Part shown: positions 26,472 through 36,075 of the stretch, piece after piece
Position numbering within the stretch: position 1 is the stretch's first letter
Layout: every line of letters begins with the position of its first letter
Position numbers and translations under genes: made by a program
Notes under the pieces: generated by a model
What the model was told of the DNA's origin: nothing
Database searches by the model: none
Seen by the model: the letters and a program-made list of their open reading frames with translations, nothing else
Assembly (NCBI GenBank): GCA_958431815.1
Contig: CAUASB010000009.1
Location: forward strand, 17,298-81,297
Origin: an uncultured Eggerthella sp.
Lineage (GTDB): Bacteria; Actinomycetota; Coriobacteriia; Coriobacteriales; Eggerthellaceae
Reading direction: 5' to 3'
DNA length: 64,000 nt

Positions 26472-27152
26472 CTACACCGTGATACGGTCTTTCAGCGCTT
26501 CGAATTTCTTGTCACCGATGCCAGAGACTTTCTTTATCTCTTCGATTGAAGAAAAAGACCCGTTGGCTTGGCGATAAGCAATGATCTTCGCCGCCGTAGC
26601 TTCTCCCACGCCGTCAAGTGAAGTAAGCTCAGCAGCGGATGCCGTGTTGATGTTCACTTTCCCCGTAGTGGAAGAAGGGTTTGAACCCGATGCGGCGCCC
26701 GAACGAGTTTCCTGCGCATCAGATGGCGAGGAAGTCGACGCCGAAGCATCAGGAGAGACTTTCGGTGAGACAACGACTTGTTCGCCGTCAGAAAGTTGGC
26801 GCGCTAGATTGATGGATAGCTGGTCGGCACCTTCAAGCATCCCGCCAGCAGCGTCGATGCCGTCGGATACGCGTGCCCCCTCATCGAGCTCGTACATACC
26901 GGGCTTGGCAACTTCACCCACAACATGAACGCAGATCTTCTTTGGTTCCGCTTGCTCAGCGGCACCAACAGCAGCGGCTTCCTCTTTATGCTCAACAACC
27001 ACACCAGGCGAAGTAAAACTACTCCATAGAGCAGTGCCAATAACAAAAGCAATGGCAATAACAACTGCCACAACGCCTACAAGGACGAGTGGGTTCGTGG
27101 CGGTAATACCCGCCTTCGCCTTGAGGCTATCGACTTCATCCAAAAACGACAT
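26472..27152 (-). CDS. comEA: ComEA DNA-binding receptor
   Basis: 226 residues, membrane-anchored DNA receptor for transformation. One N-terminal helix (LVLVGVVAVVIAIAFVIGTA), an SLBB domain (HVVGEVAKPGMYELDEGARV), a Ser/Pro/Thr linker, and the double helix-hairpin-helix DNA-binding domain VNINTASAAELTSLDGVGEA...VSGIGDKKFEALK. The ATG at 27152 has AAGGGAG upstream; the longer frame to 27212 has no such support. It is followed by comEC. Whether the host is competent cannot be told from these two genes. Confidence 0.93.
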   Translation of the reverse strand: MSFLDEVDSLKAKAGITATNPLVLVGVVAVVIAIAFVIGTALWSSFTSPGVVVEHKEEAAAVGAAEQAEPKKICVHVVGEVAKPGMYELDEGARVSDGIDAAGGMLEGADQLSINLARQLSDGEQVVVSPKVSPDASASTSSPSDAQETRSGAASGSNPSSTTGKVNINTASAAELTSLDGVGEATAAKIIAYRQANGSFSSIEEIKKVSGIGDKKFEALKDRITV

Positions 27153-27245
27153 ACGCACTCCCTTCAGCAAAGGGAAGCGTAGCGCGGGCCCCTGTTTTTC
27201 ATGCGAAAGCAAGAAGAAGCACTAAAGAAAGGCCGACTCACTCGC

Positions 27246-27278
27246 AAACAAAAAACGGGTCGCATACGCGACCCGTTT
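27246..27278 (-). terminator. Terminator after thiI
   Basis: Minus-strand stem AAACGGGTCGC / GCGACCCGTTT with loop GTAT, running into TTTTTTG. It closes the mihF-gmk-rpoZ-thiI operon. Confidence 0.88.
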
Positions 27279-27284
27279 GAATAA

Positions 27285-28541
27285 CTACGCGGATTCCTGC
27301 TCCGTCTTCTTCTTGCGTTCCCTGGGAGGATGATAGGAAGGGCACCGGTAATCTTTGATCTCTACAGAAGCTACCGCTTCAGCAATCCACTCATCAAATG
27401 GCAAATCCTTTTCCACTTCAAGCACCCGATCGAGCTTTGCATGGGTTTCTGGATTTCGCGGCATGAAGAGTGTGCAGCAGTCAGGGGCATCCTGCGAAGA
27501 AATCTCGAAGGTTCCCAGCTTCTCTGCTTCCGCAATGATCTCCAGTTTGTCAAAACCAACCAAAGGACGGTAGACTGGCAGTGAAACCGCTGCATTCGTA
27601 ACCAACATATTGTCCATGGTCTGCGAGGCAACTTGTCCCAAGCTTTCGCCTGTTACCAGGGCTTTTGCGCCCTCCTTGTGGGCAATGGATTCGGCGATCT
27701 TGAACATCAAGCGACGATACATGATCACGCGAAGCTCAGGCGGCACGGCGGCGGCAATCTCACGCTGATAGGTGCCAATAGGCACAACGTACAAGCGGGC
27801 AAAGCAGCCCGTGCGTTCCAGAACCTCGGCAATGTCCTCAAGCAAATACTCGCTCGTAGCCGATGTTTCAGGGCGCCCAGAGAAATGAACACCGATGCAC
27901 GTGGCACCGCGACGGGCAATGCGCCACGTGGCAACAGGAGAATCGATGCCTGCGGAAAGAAGACAAACCGCCTTACCAGCGCTGCCAACCGGCAAGCCGC
28001 CAATACCGGGAATGCTTCGTCCGTAAATGTAGGTATAGCCCTGGATTACCTCAACGCGAACCTCAACATCGGGATTCTTCATGCGTACCGTCTTCTCAGG
28101 GAAAGCACGACACAGGGCAGCGCCAACCAGCTGGTTGAGCTGCATGGAATCGATGGGGAAATCGGTATGGTTGCGACGCGCAGAGACCTTGAACGTCTCG
28201 AACTCCCCCGCATCCGACAACGCCTTGATAGCCGTGTCGTACATGCACTCGAGATCTTGAGCGCATCGGTATCCGCTGGAGACGCGGGCGATGCCGGGAA
28301 CGCCCGCAATCTGGTCGGCAATCCGACAAGCGTCATCAAACGTAGCCTCTTCATCCAAGAACAGTGCAATACGACCGGAGATACGCTTGATTTTGACCCC
28401 ATCATTCAAAAGCGCCTTGATGTTGGAAACAAGGCGCTTTTCGAATTGGGCTCGGTTATGGCCTTTCAGGCCGATTTCATGATAATGAACCAAGCAAACG
28501 CGACGGAGCGCTTGCTTTTCTTCGAGCTCGGTATTTTGCAT
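27285..28541 (-). CDS. thiI: tRNA 4-thiouridine sulfurtransferase ThiI
   Basis: Makes 4-thiouridine at tRNA position 8 and can supply thiamine sulfur. 418 residues: ferredoxin-like start VHYHEIGLKGHNRAQFEKRL, a THUMP domain, and a PP-loop ATP pyrophosphatase with LLSAGIDSPVA (Ala for Gly in the SGGxDS motif) and DCCTLFMPRNPETH. There is no C-terminal rhodanese domain, as in Gram-positive ThiI, so sulfur must come directly from a desulfurase. 5 bases after rpoZ. Confidence 0.93.
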   Translation of the reverse strand: MQNTELEEKQALRRVCLVHYHEIGLKGHNRAQFEKRLVSNIKALLNDGVKIKRISGRIALFLDEEATFDDACRIADQIAGVPGIARVSSGYRCAQDLECMYDTAIKALSDAGEFETFKVSARRNHTDFPIDSMQLNQLVGAALCRAFPEKTVRMKNPDVEVRVEVIQGYTYIYGRSIPGIGGLPVGSAGKAVCLLSAGIDSPVATWRIARRGATCIGVHFSGRPETSATSEYLLEDIAEVLERTGCFARLYVVPIGTYQREIAAAVPPELRVIMYRRLMFKIAESIAHKEGAKALVTGESLGQVASQTMDNMLVTNAAVSLPVYRPLVGFDKLEIIAEAEKLGTFEISSQDAPDCCTLFMPRNPETHAKLDRVLEVEKDLPFDEWIAEAVASVEIKDYRCPSYHPPRERKKKTEQESA

Positions 28542-28546
28542 AGGGC

Positions 28547-28807
28547 TTAGTGGTTATGGATATCGATGGTATCGGGGCTGTAGGAAACATCGCCCTTAGC
28601 GATCTCATCAAAAGCGATGGAAAGAGGACGACGATTAGCCGCACGAGCGATATCGACAGCGGTCTGAAGCTGGATGGCGCGATTGCGCTGACCACGCATC
28701 ATGTCGTTGATGTCGTGTGCGCGCTTGGAAGCGAGAGCGCACAGCAGGAAACGATCATTGTCGGTCTGGTCAAGCAGCACATCGATCTTAGGATCAATAA
28801 GACTCAT
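28547..28807 (-). CDS. rpoZ: RNA polymerase omega subunit
   Basis: 86 residues. The omega signature LLCALASKRAHDINDMMRG followed by PLSIAFDEIAKGDVSY is clear. Its ATG overlaps the gmk stop by 4 bases. It stabilises the beta' subunit during polymerase assembly. The gmk-rpoZ order is conserved in most bacteria. Confidence 0.94.
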   Translation of the reverse strand: MSLIDPKIDVLLDQTDNDRFLLCALASKRAHDINDMMRGQRNRAIQLQTAVDIARAANRRPLSIAFDEIAKGDVSYSPDTIDIHNH

Positions 28808-29388
28808 TGTTCGGTAGTTCCTCTCGTATCATCTGCAAACGAGCCGATATAGGAGACAAGCTCATCGGTGGCACGTTCAAGTTCGTCATTGACAACCTGA
28901 ACATCATACTCCATTTTTTGCGCAAGCTCCACCTCTGCGGTTTTCATTCGCTTGCAAATGACCTCTTCAGTCTCGGTTCCGCGCCCGCGAAGGCGACGCT
29001 CAAGCTCTTCCAACGAAGGAGGCTCGATGAAGATCAAATGAGCTTCAGGCATGGCTTTCTTAACTTGGAAAGCGCCCTGAACGTCGATTTCCAGAATCAC
29101 CTGGCCGCCAGTGTTCATATGATCTTGCACACGTGAACGCAACGTGCCGTACGAATTGCCGTGGACGCACGCCCATTCCAAGAAGCCGTTCTGCGAAACA
29201 AGCTCGTCAAAGCGAGGCTGATCAAGGAAGTAGTAATCCTTCCCGTCAACCTCGCCAGGACGAGGTTTTCTCGTAGTAGCGGAAACCGAGACCCATGCAT
29301 CGGGAATACGCTGAAGCACGCGCTTCACCAGAGTGCCCTTGCCCGCTCCCGAAGGACCGGAAAGAACAAACAAGTTACCCTTCCGCAT
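28804..29388 (-). CDS. gmk: Guanylate kinase
   Basis: GMP to GDP phosphorylation. 194 residues from the ATG at 29388, P-loop LSGPSGAGKGTLVKRVL, the GMP-binding block SATTRKPRPGEVDGKDYYF, and ILEIDVQGAFQVKK. The frame extends upstream into mihF, but the ATG one base after the mihF stop gives the family-conserved start MRKGNLFVLSGPSG. The ribosome site is weak, so translation may depend on mihF coupling. Confidence 0.96.
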   Translation of the reverse strand: MRKGNLFVLSGPSGAGKGTLVKRVLQRIPDAWVSVSATTRKPRPGEVDGKDYYFLDQPRFDELVSQNGFLEWACVHGNSYGTLRSRVQDHMNTGGQVILEIDVQGAFQVKKAMPEAHLIFIEPPSLEELERRLRGRGTETEEVICKRMKTAEVELAQKMEYDVQVVNDELERATDELVSYIGSFADDTRGTTEQ

Positions 29389-29389
29389 G

Positions 29390-29698
29390 TTAGCTAAGAC
29401 GCTCAAGAAGCGCCTTCTGCTGACGCTCGCCAAGGCCCTTCAGACGGCGGGACTCGGCAATGTCGAGCTCCTTCATGATCTTCTCGGCCTTTGCCTTGCC
29501 ATAGCCGGGAAGCGTTTCGATAAGCGTGGAAGCCTTCATGCGGCCTACAACGGGATCGTCCTTCATAGCAAGAACGTCCTTCAGCGTAAGCGCACCGCTT
29601 TTAAGGTCGTCACGGACCTGGGCCCTTTTGATACGTGCAGCCTTCGCCTTTTCCAGTGCCTGCTGTCGCTCTTCAGGCGTCAACTCGGGAACTGCCAT
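29390..29698 (-). CDS. mihF: Actinobacterial integration host factor (mIHF)
   Basis: 102-residue nucleoid protein specific to Actinobacteria, unrelated to proteobacterial IHF. Helical: PELTPEERQQALEKAKAARI, LKSGALTLKDVLAMKDDPVVGRMKA, then a helix-two-turn-helix DNA-binding part LIETLPGYGKAKAEKIMKEL. AAGGAG precedes the ATG at 29698. mihF-gmk-rpoZ is the actinobacterial order and is a main reason for placing the organism in that phylum. Confidence 0.93.
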   Translation of the reverse strand: MAVPELTPEERQQALEKAKAARIKRAQVRDDLKSGALTLKDVLAMKDDPVVGRMKASTLIETLPGYGKAKAEKIMKELDIAESRRLKGLGERQQKALLERLS

Positions 29699-29855
29699 TG
29701 TTGCTCCTTTTCCTCTTATACAACACAAGCTAAGCGCTTGCCTCAAAGCCAGGTGCATCAGATACGATGCAGATGAGCAATTTTACCCACTTTTTCGTAT
29801 TTGTCCGATAACATTGAAGAAAGCCTACAACGTTTTGAACAGCATTAATACTACG

Positions 29856-29902
29856 AAATAGTGCGATTTTAACCTAGTCTAGTCACAAAATGCGCACTAT
29901 TT
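29856..29902 (-). promoter_or_regulatory. Long inverted repeat upstream of mihF
   Basis: AAATAGTGCG (29856-29865) and CGCACTATTT (29893-29902) form perfect 10-bp arms; ATTTT/AAAAT extends the pairing inwards with one bulged base. It lies about 160 bases before mihF, in A/T-rich DNA beside a weak minus-strand promoter candidate (TTAAAA-N17-TATTAA). Operator or RNA hairpin, unresolved. Confidence 0.4.
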
Positions 29903-29930
29903 TCAAATACCCTTTGAAAACAAAGGATCA

Positions 29931-29960
29931 AAAAAAGATGGCCGCCCAAGCGGGCGGCCA
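29931..29960 (-). terminator. Terminator at the end of the pyrimidine operon
   Basis: Minus-strand 9-bp stem TGGCCGCCC / GGGCGGCCA with loop GCTT, followed shortly by TTTTTT. It lies about 20 bases after the stop of the PyrE-like gene. Confidence 0.82.
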
Positions 29961-29978
29961 CGAACAAAGGTTTGTTGA

Positions 29979-30434
29979 CTACAGAAGACTATGGAACGCA
30001 CAGCCGTGATCGGCATGGTTGCCTGACCCGTTCAAGGCCAGAACGGCAACGACCTTAGCTCCTTCTTCCTCGGCAAGGGAAACCAAAGCCTTTGCTGCTT
30101 CCTCGGAATACTCGTCAAGAACGAGGATGGCTTTCTCGTTCTTCTTGACCTCGGTGCCTTCCGGCAAAGAGAAGCTGCCGTCTTCCGCCTTATGGGCGCA
30201 CAAAAAGCGCATCCAGGCAGCCAGGGCAACCGAATAGCCGAAATATGACTCGATGCCCTCGGGCGCAATGACAAGCTCGGGCTTGCTATCGCGGTCAACC
30301 TGCTGAAGAAGCTCAACGGCAAGGCGGTTCAAAACGATAGGGTCCTGCATCAACGCCACCGAATCGATGCTTTCGGCATCTTCGGCAAGCGCGTTCATCT
30401 TACTGAGGAGATCTTTGATCTCGGTGATTTCCAT
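29979..30434 (-). CDS. Phosphoribosyltransferase-like protein lacking the PRPP loop (PyrE-like position)
   Basis: 151 residues, starting 3 bases after pyrF, last gene of the pyr operon. By eye, ELVIAPEGIESYFGYSVALA and KNEKAILVLDEYSEEAAKAL...GAKVVAVLAL track the core strands and helices of orotate phosphoribosyltransferase. Where OPRT has the PRPP motif (VxDDVxTTGxS) this protein has LVLDEYSEEAAKA at 104-116, without the Thr-Thr-Gly loop, and it is 40-60 residues short at the ends. It therefore probably cannot use PRPP, and could be a regulator, a subunit or a decayed pyrE. No other pyrE lies in the window. Homology is my visual inference. Confidence 0.6.
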   Translation of the reverse strand: MEITEIKDLLSKMNALAEDAESIDSVALMQDPIVLNRLAVELLQQVDRDSKPELVIAPEGIESYFGYSVALAAWMRFLCAHKAEDGSFSLPEGTEVKKNEKAILVLDEYSEEAAKALVSLAEEEGAKVVAVLALNGSGNHADHGCAFHSLL

Positions 30435-30437
30435 AGG

Positions 30438-31154
30438 TTAAAGCTCCTTTGCAATAGCTTCGAAAGCGGCTACCGGATCGTCGCTTTCGGTGATGGGGCG
30501 ACCGACAACAATGTGGGAAGCGCCGTTCTCAAATGCCTGTCGCGGCGTCGTCACACGCGTTTGGTCGCCCAAAGCCGCGCCCGCAGGACGGACACCAGGG
30601 GTAACGATGTAGGCTTCAGGACCCAGAATCTCACGAAGCATGGCAGCTTCCTGAGGCGAGGCGACTACGCCGGAAAGCCCTGCTTGCTTTGCCTGGCGAG
30701 CAAGCTCGGCGACCTGTTCCACAACAGGACGCTGTACGCCTGTTGCAGCCAGATCGTCGGCGCTCATGCTGGTGAGCACGGTAATGCCAAGCGAAATGGG
30801 CTCTTCAGGGGTCCAACGAGCCTCGGTAAGGCCTTGTTTGCCAGCCTGCATCATCTTGATACCGCCAACGGCATGCATGGTGACCATATCGGCACCTGCC
30901 TCTGCAGCGGCTTTGGCTGCACCCCTGACCTGGTGCGGAATATCGTGGAACTTCAAGTCGAGGAACACTTTGAAACCGCGCTTTTGCAGTGCGGAAATGA
31001 AGTACGGGCCCTCCTGGTAGAACAGCGTCATGCCGATCTTCAGCCATGAGGCCTTGCCGGCAAGCATGTCAGCAAGCTCGATGGCGCGGGAGCGGTCGCA
31101 ATCGAGTGCGACGATAACGCGATCTTTGCGCGGTACAGAATTGAAATCTAGCAT
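30438..31154 (-). CDS. pyrF: Orotidine 5'-phosphate decarboxylase
   Basis: Last step to UMP. 238 residues, TIM barrel with [17 protein letters not shown], the catalytic tetrad segment [13 protein letters not shown] (Lys and Asp) and [17 protein letters not shown] plus VVGRPI for phosphate binding. Group I enzyme. Its ATG lies inside the last codons of pyrD (7-base overlap), so expression is coupled. Confidence 0.96.
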   Translation of the reverse strand: MLDFNSVPRKDRVIVALDCDRSRAIELADMLAGKASWLKIGMTLFYQEGPYFISALQKRGFKVFLDLKFHDIPHQVRGAAKAAAEAGADMVTMHAVGGIKMMQAGKQGLTEARWTPEEPISLGITVLTSMSADDLAATGVQRPVVEQVAELARQAKQAGLSGVVASPQEAAMLREILGPEAYIVTPGVRPAGAALGDQTRVTTPRQAFENGASHIVVGRPITESDDPVAAFEAIAKEL

Positions 31155-32062
31155 TCAAGGGCTCCAATCAGCTCGTTGACGTCGGAAACGCCCATCTCTT
31201 CACAGTACGACTCGATACCGCGAACAACTTCGAGCGTTGCGCGGGGATTCATGAAATTGCCCGTGCCCACGGCAACCGCCGTTGCGCCCGCAAGCATGAA
31301 TTCAACAGCATCGGTGCCGTTGACGATACCGCCCATACCAAGAATAGGGACGGATACCGCTTGGTGAACCTGCCAGACCATGCGCAGAGCAACCGGTTTG
31401 ACAGCCGGGCCGGAAAGGCCGCCTACCACACGGGCAAGAACGGGCTTCTTACGGCGAGCGTCGATCGCCATACCCAACAATGTGTTGATGAGGGAAATGG
31501 CATCGGCACCTGCGGCCTCTGCCGCCTTGGCTATCTCGGTGATGTCGGTCACGTTGGGGGTGAGTTTCACGAACATCGGGCGCCTCGTGCGCTTGCGGCA
31601 CTCACCCACCACCTGCTGCACCATGGAAACGTCGGTGCCGAACGTAAGGCCGCCGCTGTCAACGTTAGGGCATGAGATGTTGACCTCGTAGGCATCGACA
31701 TCGGCCGACTCTTCCAAAGACTCGATAACCGCAACGTACTCATCGATGCTATGACCCGAAACGTTGACGATGACAGTAGCGTTCTGTTCGCGCAGCCACG
31801 GCAGGTCGCGGCTCTTCAGAACCTCAACGCCAGGGTTCTGAAGCCCAATGGAATTGAGCATACCGCTTGGCGTTTCGGCAATACGCGGAGCATCGTTGCC
31901 AGCCCAGCCATGAAGAGACACGCCTTTCGTGGTTACCGCACCAAGCAAAGCAGGATCGACGAAGGCGGAATACTCACGGCCAGAGGCATAGGTACCTGAA
32001 GCCGTGGTAACCGGGTTCTTCATTTCGAGCCCGCCAAGGTTGACGTTCAAGGACACGGCCAT
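31148..32062 (-). CDS. pyrD: Dihydroorotate dehydrogenase B, catalytic subunit (NAD-dependent, class 1B)
   Basis: FMN TIM-barrel enzyme oxidising dihydroorotate, working with PyrK. 304 residues; the active-site Cys lies in [13 protein letters not shown], the FMN phosphate site in [14 protein letters not shown] and GTGNFMNP. Class 1B is supported by the adjoining pyrK. The ATG at 32062 overlaps the pyrK stop (TAATG); upstream codons in this frame belong to pyrK's sequence and are not used. NAD as acceptor suits an anaerobe. Confidence 0.95.
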   Translation of the reverse strand: MAVSLNVNLGGLEMKNPVTTASGTYASGREYSAFVDPALLGAVTTKGVSLHGWAGNDAPRIAETPSGMLNSIGLQNPGVEVLKSRDLPWLREQNATVIVNVSGHSIDEYVAVIESLEESADVDAYEVNISCPNVDSGGLTFGTDVSMVQQVVGECRKRTRRPMFVKLTPNVTDITEIAKAAEAAGADAISLINTLLGMAIDARRKKPVLARVVGGLSGPAVKPVALRMVWQVHQAVSVPILGMGGIVNGTDAVEFMLAGATAVAVGTGNFMNPRATLEVVRGIESYCEEMGVSDVNELIGALEC

Positions 32063-32844
32063 TACCACATCACCTCGCTTGCATCGAATATGGGACCATC
32101 GACACAGGATCGCTTGCGCCCCTGCTTCGTTTCCACGATGCAGGAAAGACAGGCACCGATGCCGCACGCCATGCGCTTTTCCAGCGAAATAAACGTGGGG
32201 ATGCCCGCATCAAGCGTAATGCCCGAAACAATCTTCATCATGGGCTCAGGGCCGCAGCAGGCAACGTAGTCGAACTGCTTTTCGGCAATGCGCTGGGAAA
32301 CAAGGTCGGTGCAGAACCCTGCATGGCCACGCGACCCATCGTCGGTGGCAATATGCGGCTCATGGCCCAGAAGCGCCGTATAGCGCGGCTCTACCACCAA
32401 GGCATCAGCGTTCTGGGCGCCTAGAATCACTTCGACATCGATGCCCTGCTCCACCAGTTCCTTCGCATGAAGGAACAGCGGCGCCCCGCCAACTCCGCCG
32501 GCAACCAGTAACGCATGCTTGACGCCTTCGGGCGTGTGCCAACCGTGGCCGACGGGACCCATGAGGCTCACCTCGGTGCCGGGCTTGATGGTGGTGAGGT
32601 GGGCGCTGCCGAATCCTACCACCTGGTACAGGATGGTGATGACGCTGCCATCTTCACTTGCATAGAACACCGAGAAGGGACGGCGCAGGACATGGCCTTC
32701 CATTCCGGGAATCTGCAGGTGAACGAATTGACCGGGCTCAAGCTGCGCACCCAGGGACTCAACCTGGATGTCGACAAGCCAGAGCCTTTCGGTCAACTGT
32801 TTGTTGGCAAGCACCTTCCCCTTTTCTTCGAGAATGACGCTCAT
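32062..32844 (-). CDS. pyrK: Dihydroorotate dehydrogenase B, electron-transfer subunit
   Basis: FAD/2Fe-2S subunit that passes electrons from PyrD to NAD. 260 residues: a ferredoxin-reductase-like FAD domain ([21 protein letters not shown]), an NAD domain ([18 protein letters not shown]) and the C-terminal cluster [11 protein letters not shown]...CVDG. It lies between carB and pyrD, 6 bases after carB. Confidence 0.95.
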   Translation of the reverse strand: MSVILEEKGKVLANKQLTERLWLVDIQVESLGAQLEPGQFVHLQIPGMEGHVLRRPFSVFYASEDGSVITILYQVVGFGSAHLTTIKPGTEVSLMGPVGHGWHTPEGVKHALLVAGGVGGAPLFLHAKELVEQGIDVEVILGAQNADALVVEPRYTALLGHEPHIATDDGSRGHAGFCTDLVSQRIAEKQFDYVACCGPEPMMKIVSGITLDAGIPTFISLEKRMACGIGACLSCIVETKQGRKRSCVDGPIFDASEVMW

Positions 32845-32850
32845 CGAGGC

Positions 32851-35800
32851 TTACCTTTCCTCCCACTGGTCAAGATCCTGCAATGCAATAACCGGCAGGG
32901 TCTGCTCGCGCAGGTTCTCGATAGCGGAAACGAAGGCCTGGGCACCTGCCAGCGTGGTTACATAGCAAAGGTTCTGACGGACGCACATGGTACGCAGCTG
33001 ATAGCCGTCGCCGCGCGTTTCCTGACCGAACGGCGTGTTGATGACCAGGTCGATCTCGCCATCCATGATCTTCGTGCCGATGTTGGGCTCTTCGTCGCCA
33101 ATACGGCCGATAACCGTACAGGGGATGCTCGCCGAGGTAAGGGCGCGCGCCGTGCCTTCGGTGCACAAAAGTTTAAAGCCCATACGCGCAAGATCGCGTG
33201 CCAAAGGCAGAATCGGACGCTTGTCGCGGTCGCACACGGAAACAAATGCGGTACCGCAGGTGGGAAGCTCCATAGAAGCCGCCGCCTGGGTTTTCGCATA
33301 AGCCGAGGGGAAGTTGTTGGCAATGCCCATAACCTCGCCCGTGGACTTCATCTCAGGGCCAAGGATCACATCAGCGCCCGGGAAGCGGCCGAAGGGCATA
33401 ACGGCTTCCTTGACGCAGAAGTGCTGCTGACGGCGCTCGTCATCGGGCAAACCGAACGAAGCGATCTTCTCGCCCGACATGATGCGGGCGGCAAGCTTGG
33501 CCAGAGGCACACCAGTTGCCTTGGAAACGAACGGCACCGTACGCGATGCGCGGGGGTTCGCCTCGATAACGTAAACAACGGCATCCTTGATGGCGAACTG
33601 GATGTTGATAAGGCCCACAACGCCCAGGCGCTTGGCCAGGCGACGCGTGATGCTGCGCAGCTGCGACACCTGCGCCTCGGAAAGCGTGAAAGGCGGGATG
33701 CAGCAAGCAGAGTCGCCGGAGTGAACACCTGCTTCCTCGATGTGTTCGAGCACGCCGCCGATGTAAACCTCGTCACCATCGCACAGGGCATCGACGTCAC
33801 ATTCGATGGCACCTTCCAAGAATCGATCAAGATACACCGGATGATCAGGCGTGATGCGTGCTGCTTCAGCCATGTACTTTTCCAGGTACTTCGCATCGTA
33901 GGCGATGACCATGCCGCGACCACCCAGAACATAGCTGGGGCGGACCAGCAACGGGAAGCCGATGCGGTCGGCAACCTGGCAGGCTTCCTCAAAGGAAGAG
34001 GCCATGCCGGCAGCGGGATAGGTGATGGAAAGCTCGTCCAAGATGGCCGAGAAGCGGTCGCGGTCCTCTGCCAGGTCGATTGCCTCAGGCTTGGTGCCCA
34101 TGATGTGCACGCCAGCCTCCTGCAGGGAACGGGCAAGCTTCAGCGGGGTCTGACCACCAAGGGTTACCACTACCCCATCGGGCTGCTCGACGTCGATGAT
34201 GTCCATCACGTCTTCGTAGGTCAAAGGCTCGAAGTACAGGCGGTCGGACGTGTCGTAGTCAGTAGAAACCGTTTCAGGGTTGCAGTTGACCATGATGGTT
34301 TCGTAGCCGGCATCATGCAGCGCATAGCTGGCATGAACGCAGCAGTAGTCGAATTCGATGCCCTGACCGATGCGATTGGGACCCGCGCCCAAGATCATGG
34401 CACGCTTCTTGGTTACCGGACGAATCTCGGAGTTGCCCAGCTCGTAAGTCTTGTAATGGTACTCGGTGCGGCTTTCGAATTCAGCAGCGCAGGTGTCTAC
34501 CGTCTTGAACACCGGAACAACGCCCAGCTCCTTACGGCGCGCACGGACGGTAAGCTCGTCGGAGCCGGTGAGATAGGCAATCTGGTCGTCGGAGAGGCCA
34601 TAGCGTTTTGCGGTGAGCATATCCTCGGCGGAAAGGTCGTCTAAGGAGCACTCGGCAACGGCGCGTTCAACCATCACGATGTCACGCAGACGCGTAAGGA
34701 ACCAACGATCGATCTTGTTCGCCTCGAATACCTGGTCAACCGTCCAGCCACGGCGGAATGCTTCGGCAACATAGAACACACGGTCTTCCGTGGGGCGTGC
34801 AACGCCTTCGGCAAAGTGCTCTTCATCGAAGGAATCCTTGCCGTCGCCGCCCAAGCCGTAACGACCGTTTTCAAGCGAGCGCATAGCCTTGCCGAACGCC
34901 TCTTCGAAGGTGCGACCGATTGCCATGATTTCGCCTACCGCCTTCATGCGGGTGGAAAGCGTGGTGTCGGTACCCTTGAACTTCTCGAATGCGAAGCGCG
35001 GAACCTTAACCACGCAGTAGTCGATGGTGGGCTCGAAGCAAGCAGGCGTTGCCTTGGTGATGTCGTTGGTGATTTCGTCAAGCGTGTAGCCGACAGCAAG
35101 CTTTGCCGCCGCCTTGGCAATCGGGAAGCCGGTTGCCTTGGAGGCAAGCGCCGAAGAGCGGGAAACGCGGGGGTTCATCTCGATGACGATCAGACGGCCG
35201 TCCTTCGGGTTGACTGCGAACTGCACGTTCGAGCCGCCGGTCTCAACGCCGATCTTCTCCAGAATGGCCAACGAAGCCACGCGCATGCGTTGATATTCAA
35301 CGTCGGAAAGCGTCTGTGCAGGCGCAACGGTGATGGAGTCGCCCGTGTGAACACCCATCGGGTCGAGGTTTTCGATGGAGCAGATGATGATGCCGTTGCC
35401 TGCGCGGTCGCGCATGACCTCCATCTCGTACTCTTTCCAGCCCTCGATGCTCTCTTCCACCAGAACCTCGGTTACCGGGGAAAGGTCAAGACCCTGGGAC
35501 ACGATGAGCTCAAGCTCTTCTTTGTTGTGGGCAATGCCGCCACCTGCGCCGCCCAAGGTAAAGGACGGACGGATTACCAGCGGGAAGCCCAGCTTCTCGG
35601 AAAGCTCGAAAGCATCTTCGACCGAGTAGGCATAGCCGCTGCGAGCCACCTCAAGGCCGATTTCCGCCATGGCCTCGTTGAACTGCTTGCGGTCCTCGCC
35701 GCGCTCGATGGCGGCCAAATCACAGCCGATCATCTCGACGCCGTACTTGTCGAGGATGCCCGCCTTGGCAAGCTCAACGGCTGCGTTCAGCGCCGTCTGG

Positions 35801-36075
35801 CCGCCCAAGGTGGGAAGCAACGCGTCAGGGCGCTCTTTTTCGATGATCTTCTCGATGAATTCCTTGGTGATGGGCTCAACGTAGGTGCGGTCGACCAGCT
35901 GAGGGTCGGTCATGATGGTTGCGGGGTTGGAGTTAACCAGAACAACCTCGTAACCATCTTCCTTGAGCACCTTGCACGCTTGGGCGCCGGAGTAGTCGAA
36001 CTCGCATGCCTGGCCGATAACGATCGGGCCCGACCCAATAACGAGAATGCGCTTGATGTCGGTACGCTTAGGCAT
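32851..36075 (-). CDS. carB: Carbamoyl-phosphate synthase, large subunit
   Basis: 1074 residues, the normal size. Two ATP-grasp halves: the first opens with [20 protein letters not shown], the second with [19 protein letters not shown]; each has its own ATP-grasp core ([36 protein letters not shown]). The C-terminal MGS-like allosteric domain follows ([24 protein letters not shown]). It overlaps carA by 8 bases. Works with CarA to feed both pyrimidine and arginine synthesis. Confidence 0.98.
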   Translation of the reverse strand: MPKRTDIKRILVIGSGPIVIGQACEFDYSGAQACKVLKEDGYEVVLVNSNPATIMTDPQLVDRTYVEPITKEFIEKIIEKERPDALLPTLGGQTALNAAVELAKAGILDKYGVEMIGCDLAAIERGEDRKQFNEAMAEIGLEVARSGYAYSVEDAFELSEKLGFPLVIRPSFTLGGAGGGIAHNKEELELIVSQGLDLSPVTEVLVEESIEGWKEYEMEVMRDRAGNGIIICSIENLDPMGVHTGDSITVAPAQTLSDVEYQRMRVASLAILEKIGVETGGSNVQFAVNPKDGRLIVIEMNPRVSRSSALASKATGFPIAKAAAKLAVGYTLDEITNDITKATPACFEPTIDYCVVKVPRFAFEKFKGTDTTLSTRMKAVGEIMAIGRTFEEAFGKAMRSLENGRYGLGGDGKDSFDEEHFAEGVARPTEDRVFYVAEAFRRGWTVDQVFEANKIDRWFLTRLRDIVMVERAVAECSLDDLSAEDMLTAKRYGLSDDQIAYLTGSDELTVRARRKELGVVPVFKTVDTCAAEFESRTEYHYKTYELGNSEIRPVTKKRAMILGAGPNRIGQGIEFDYCCVHASYALHDAGYETIMVNCNPETVSTDYDTSDRLYFEPLTYEDVMDIIDVEQPDGVVVTLGGQTPLKLARSLQEAGVHIMGTKPEAIDLAEDRDRFSAILDELSITYPAAGMASSFEEACQVADRIGFPLLVRPSYVLGGRGMVIAYDAKYLEKYMAEAARITPDHPVYLDRFLEGAIECDVDALCDGDEVYIGGVLEHIEEAGVHSGDSACCIPPFTLSEAQVSQLRSITRRLAKRLGVVGLINIQFAIKDAVVYVIEANPRASRTVPFVSKATGVPLAKLAARIMSGEKIASFGLPDDERRQQHFCVKEAVMPFGRFPGADVILGPEMKSTGEVMGIANNFPSAYAKTQAAASMELPTCGTAFVSVCDRDKRPILPLARDLARMGFKLLCTEGTARALTSASIPCTVIGRIGDEEPNIGTKIMDGEIDLVINTPFGQETRGDGYQLRTMCVRQNLCYVTTLAGAQAFVSAIENLREQTLPVIALQDLDQWEER

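Noticed and set aside
29979..30434. Calling this gene pyrE
   Set aside because: The PRPP-binding loop is missing and the protein is too short for an active orotate phosphoribosyltransferase.
32515..34644. 709-codon plus-strand ORF opposite pyrK and carB
   Set aside because: Spans two real genes on the other strand and shows no family motif.
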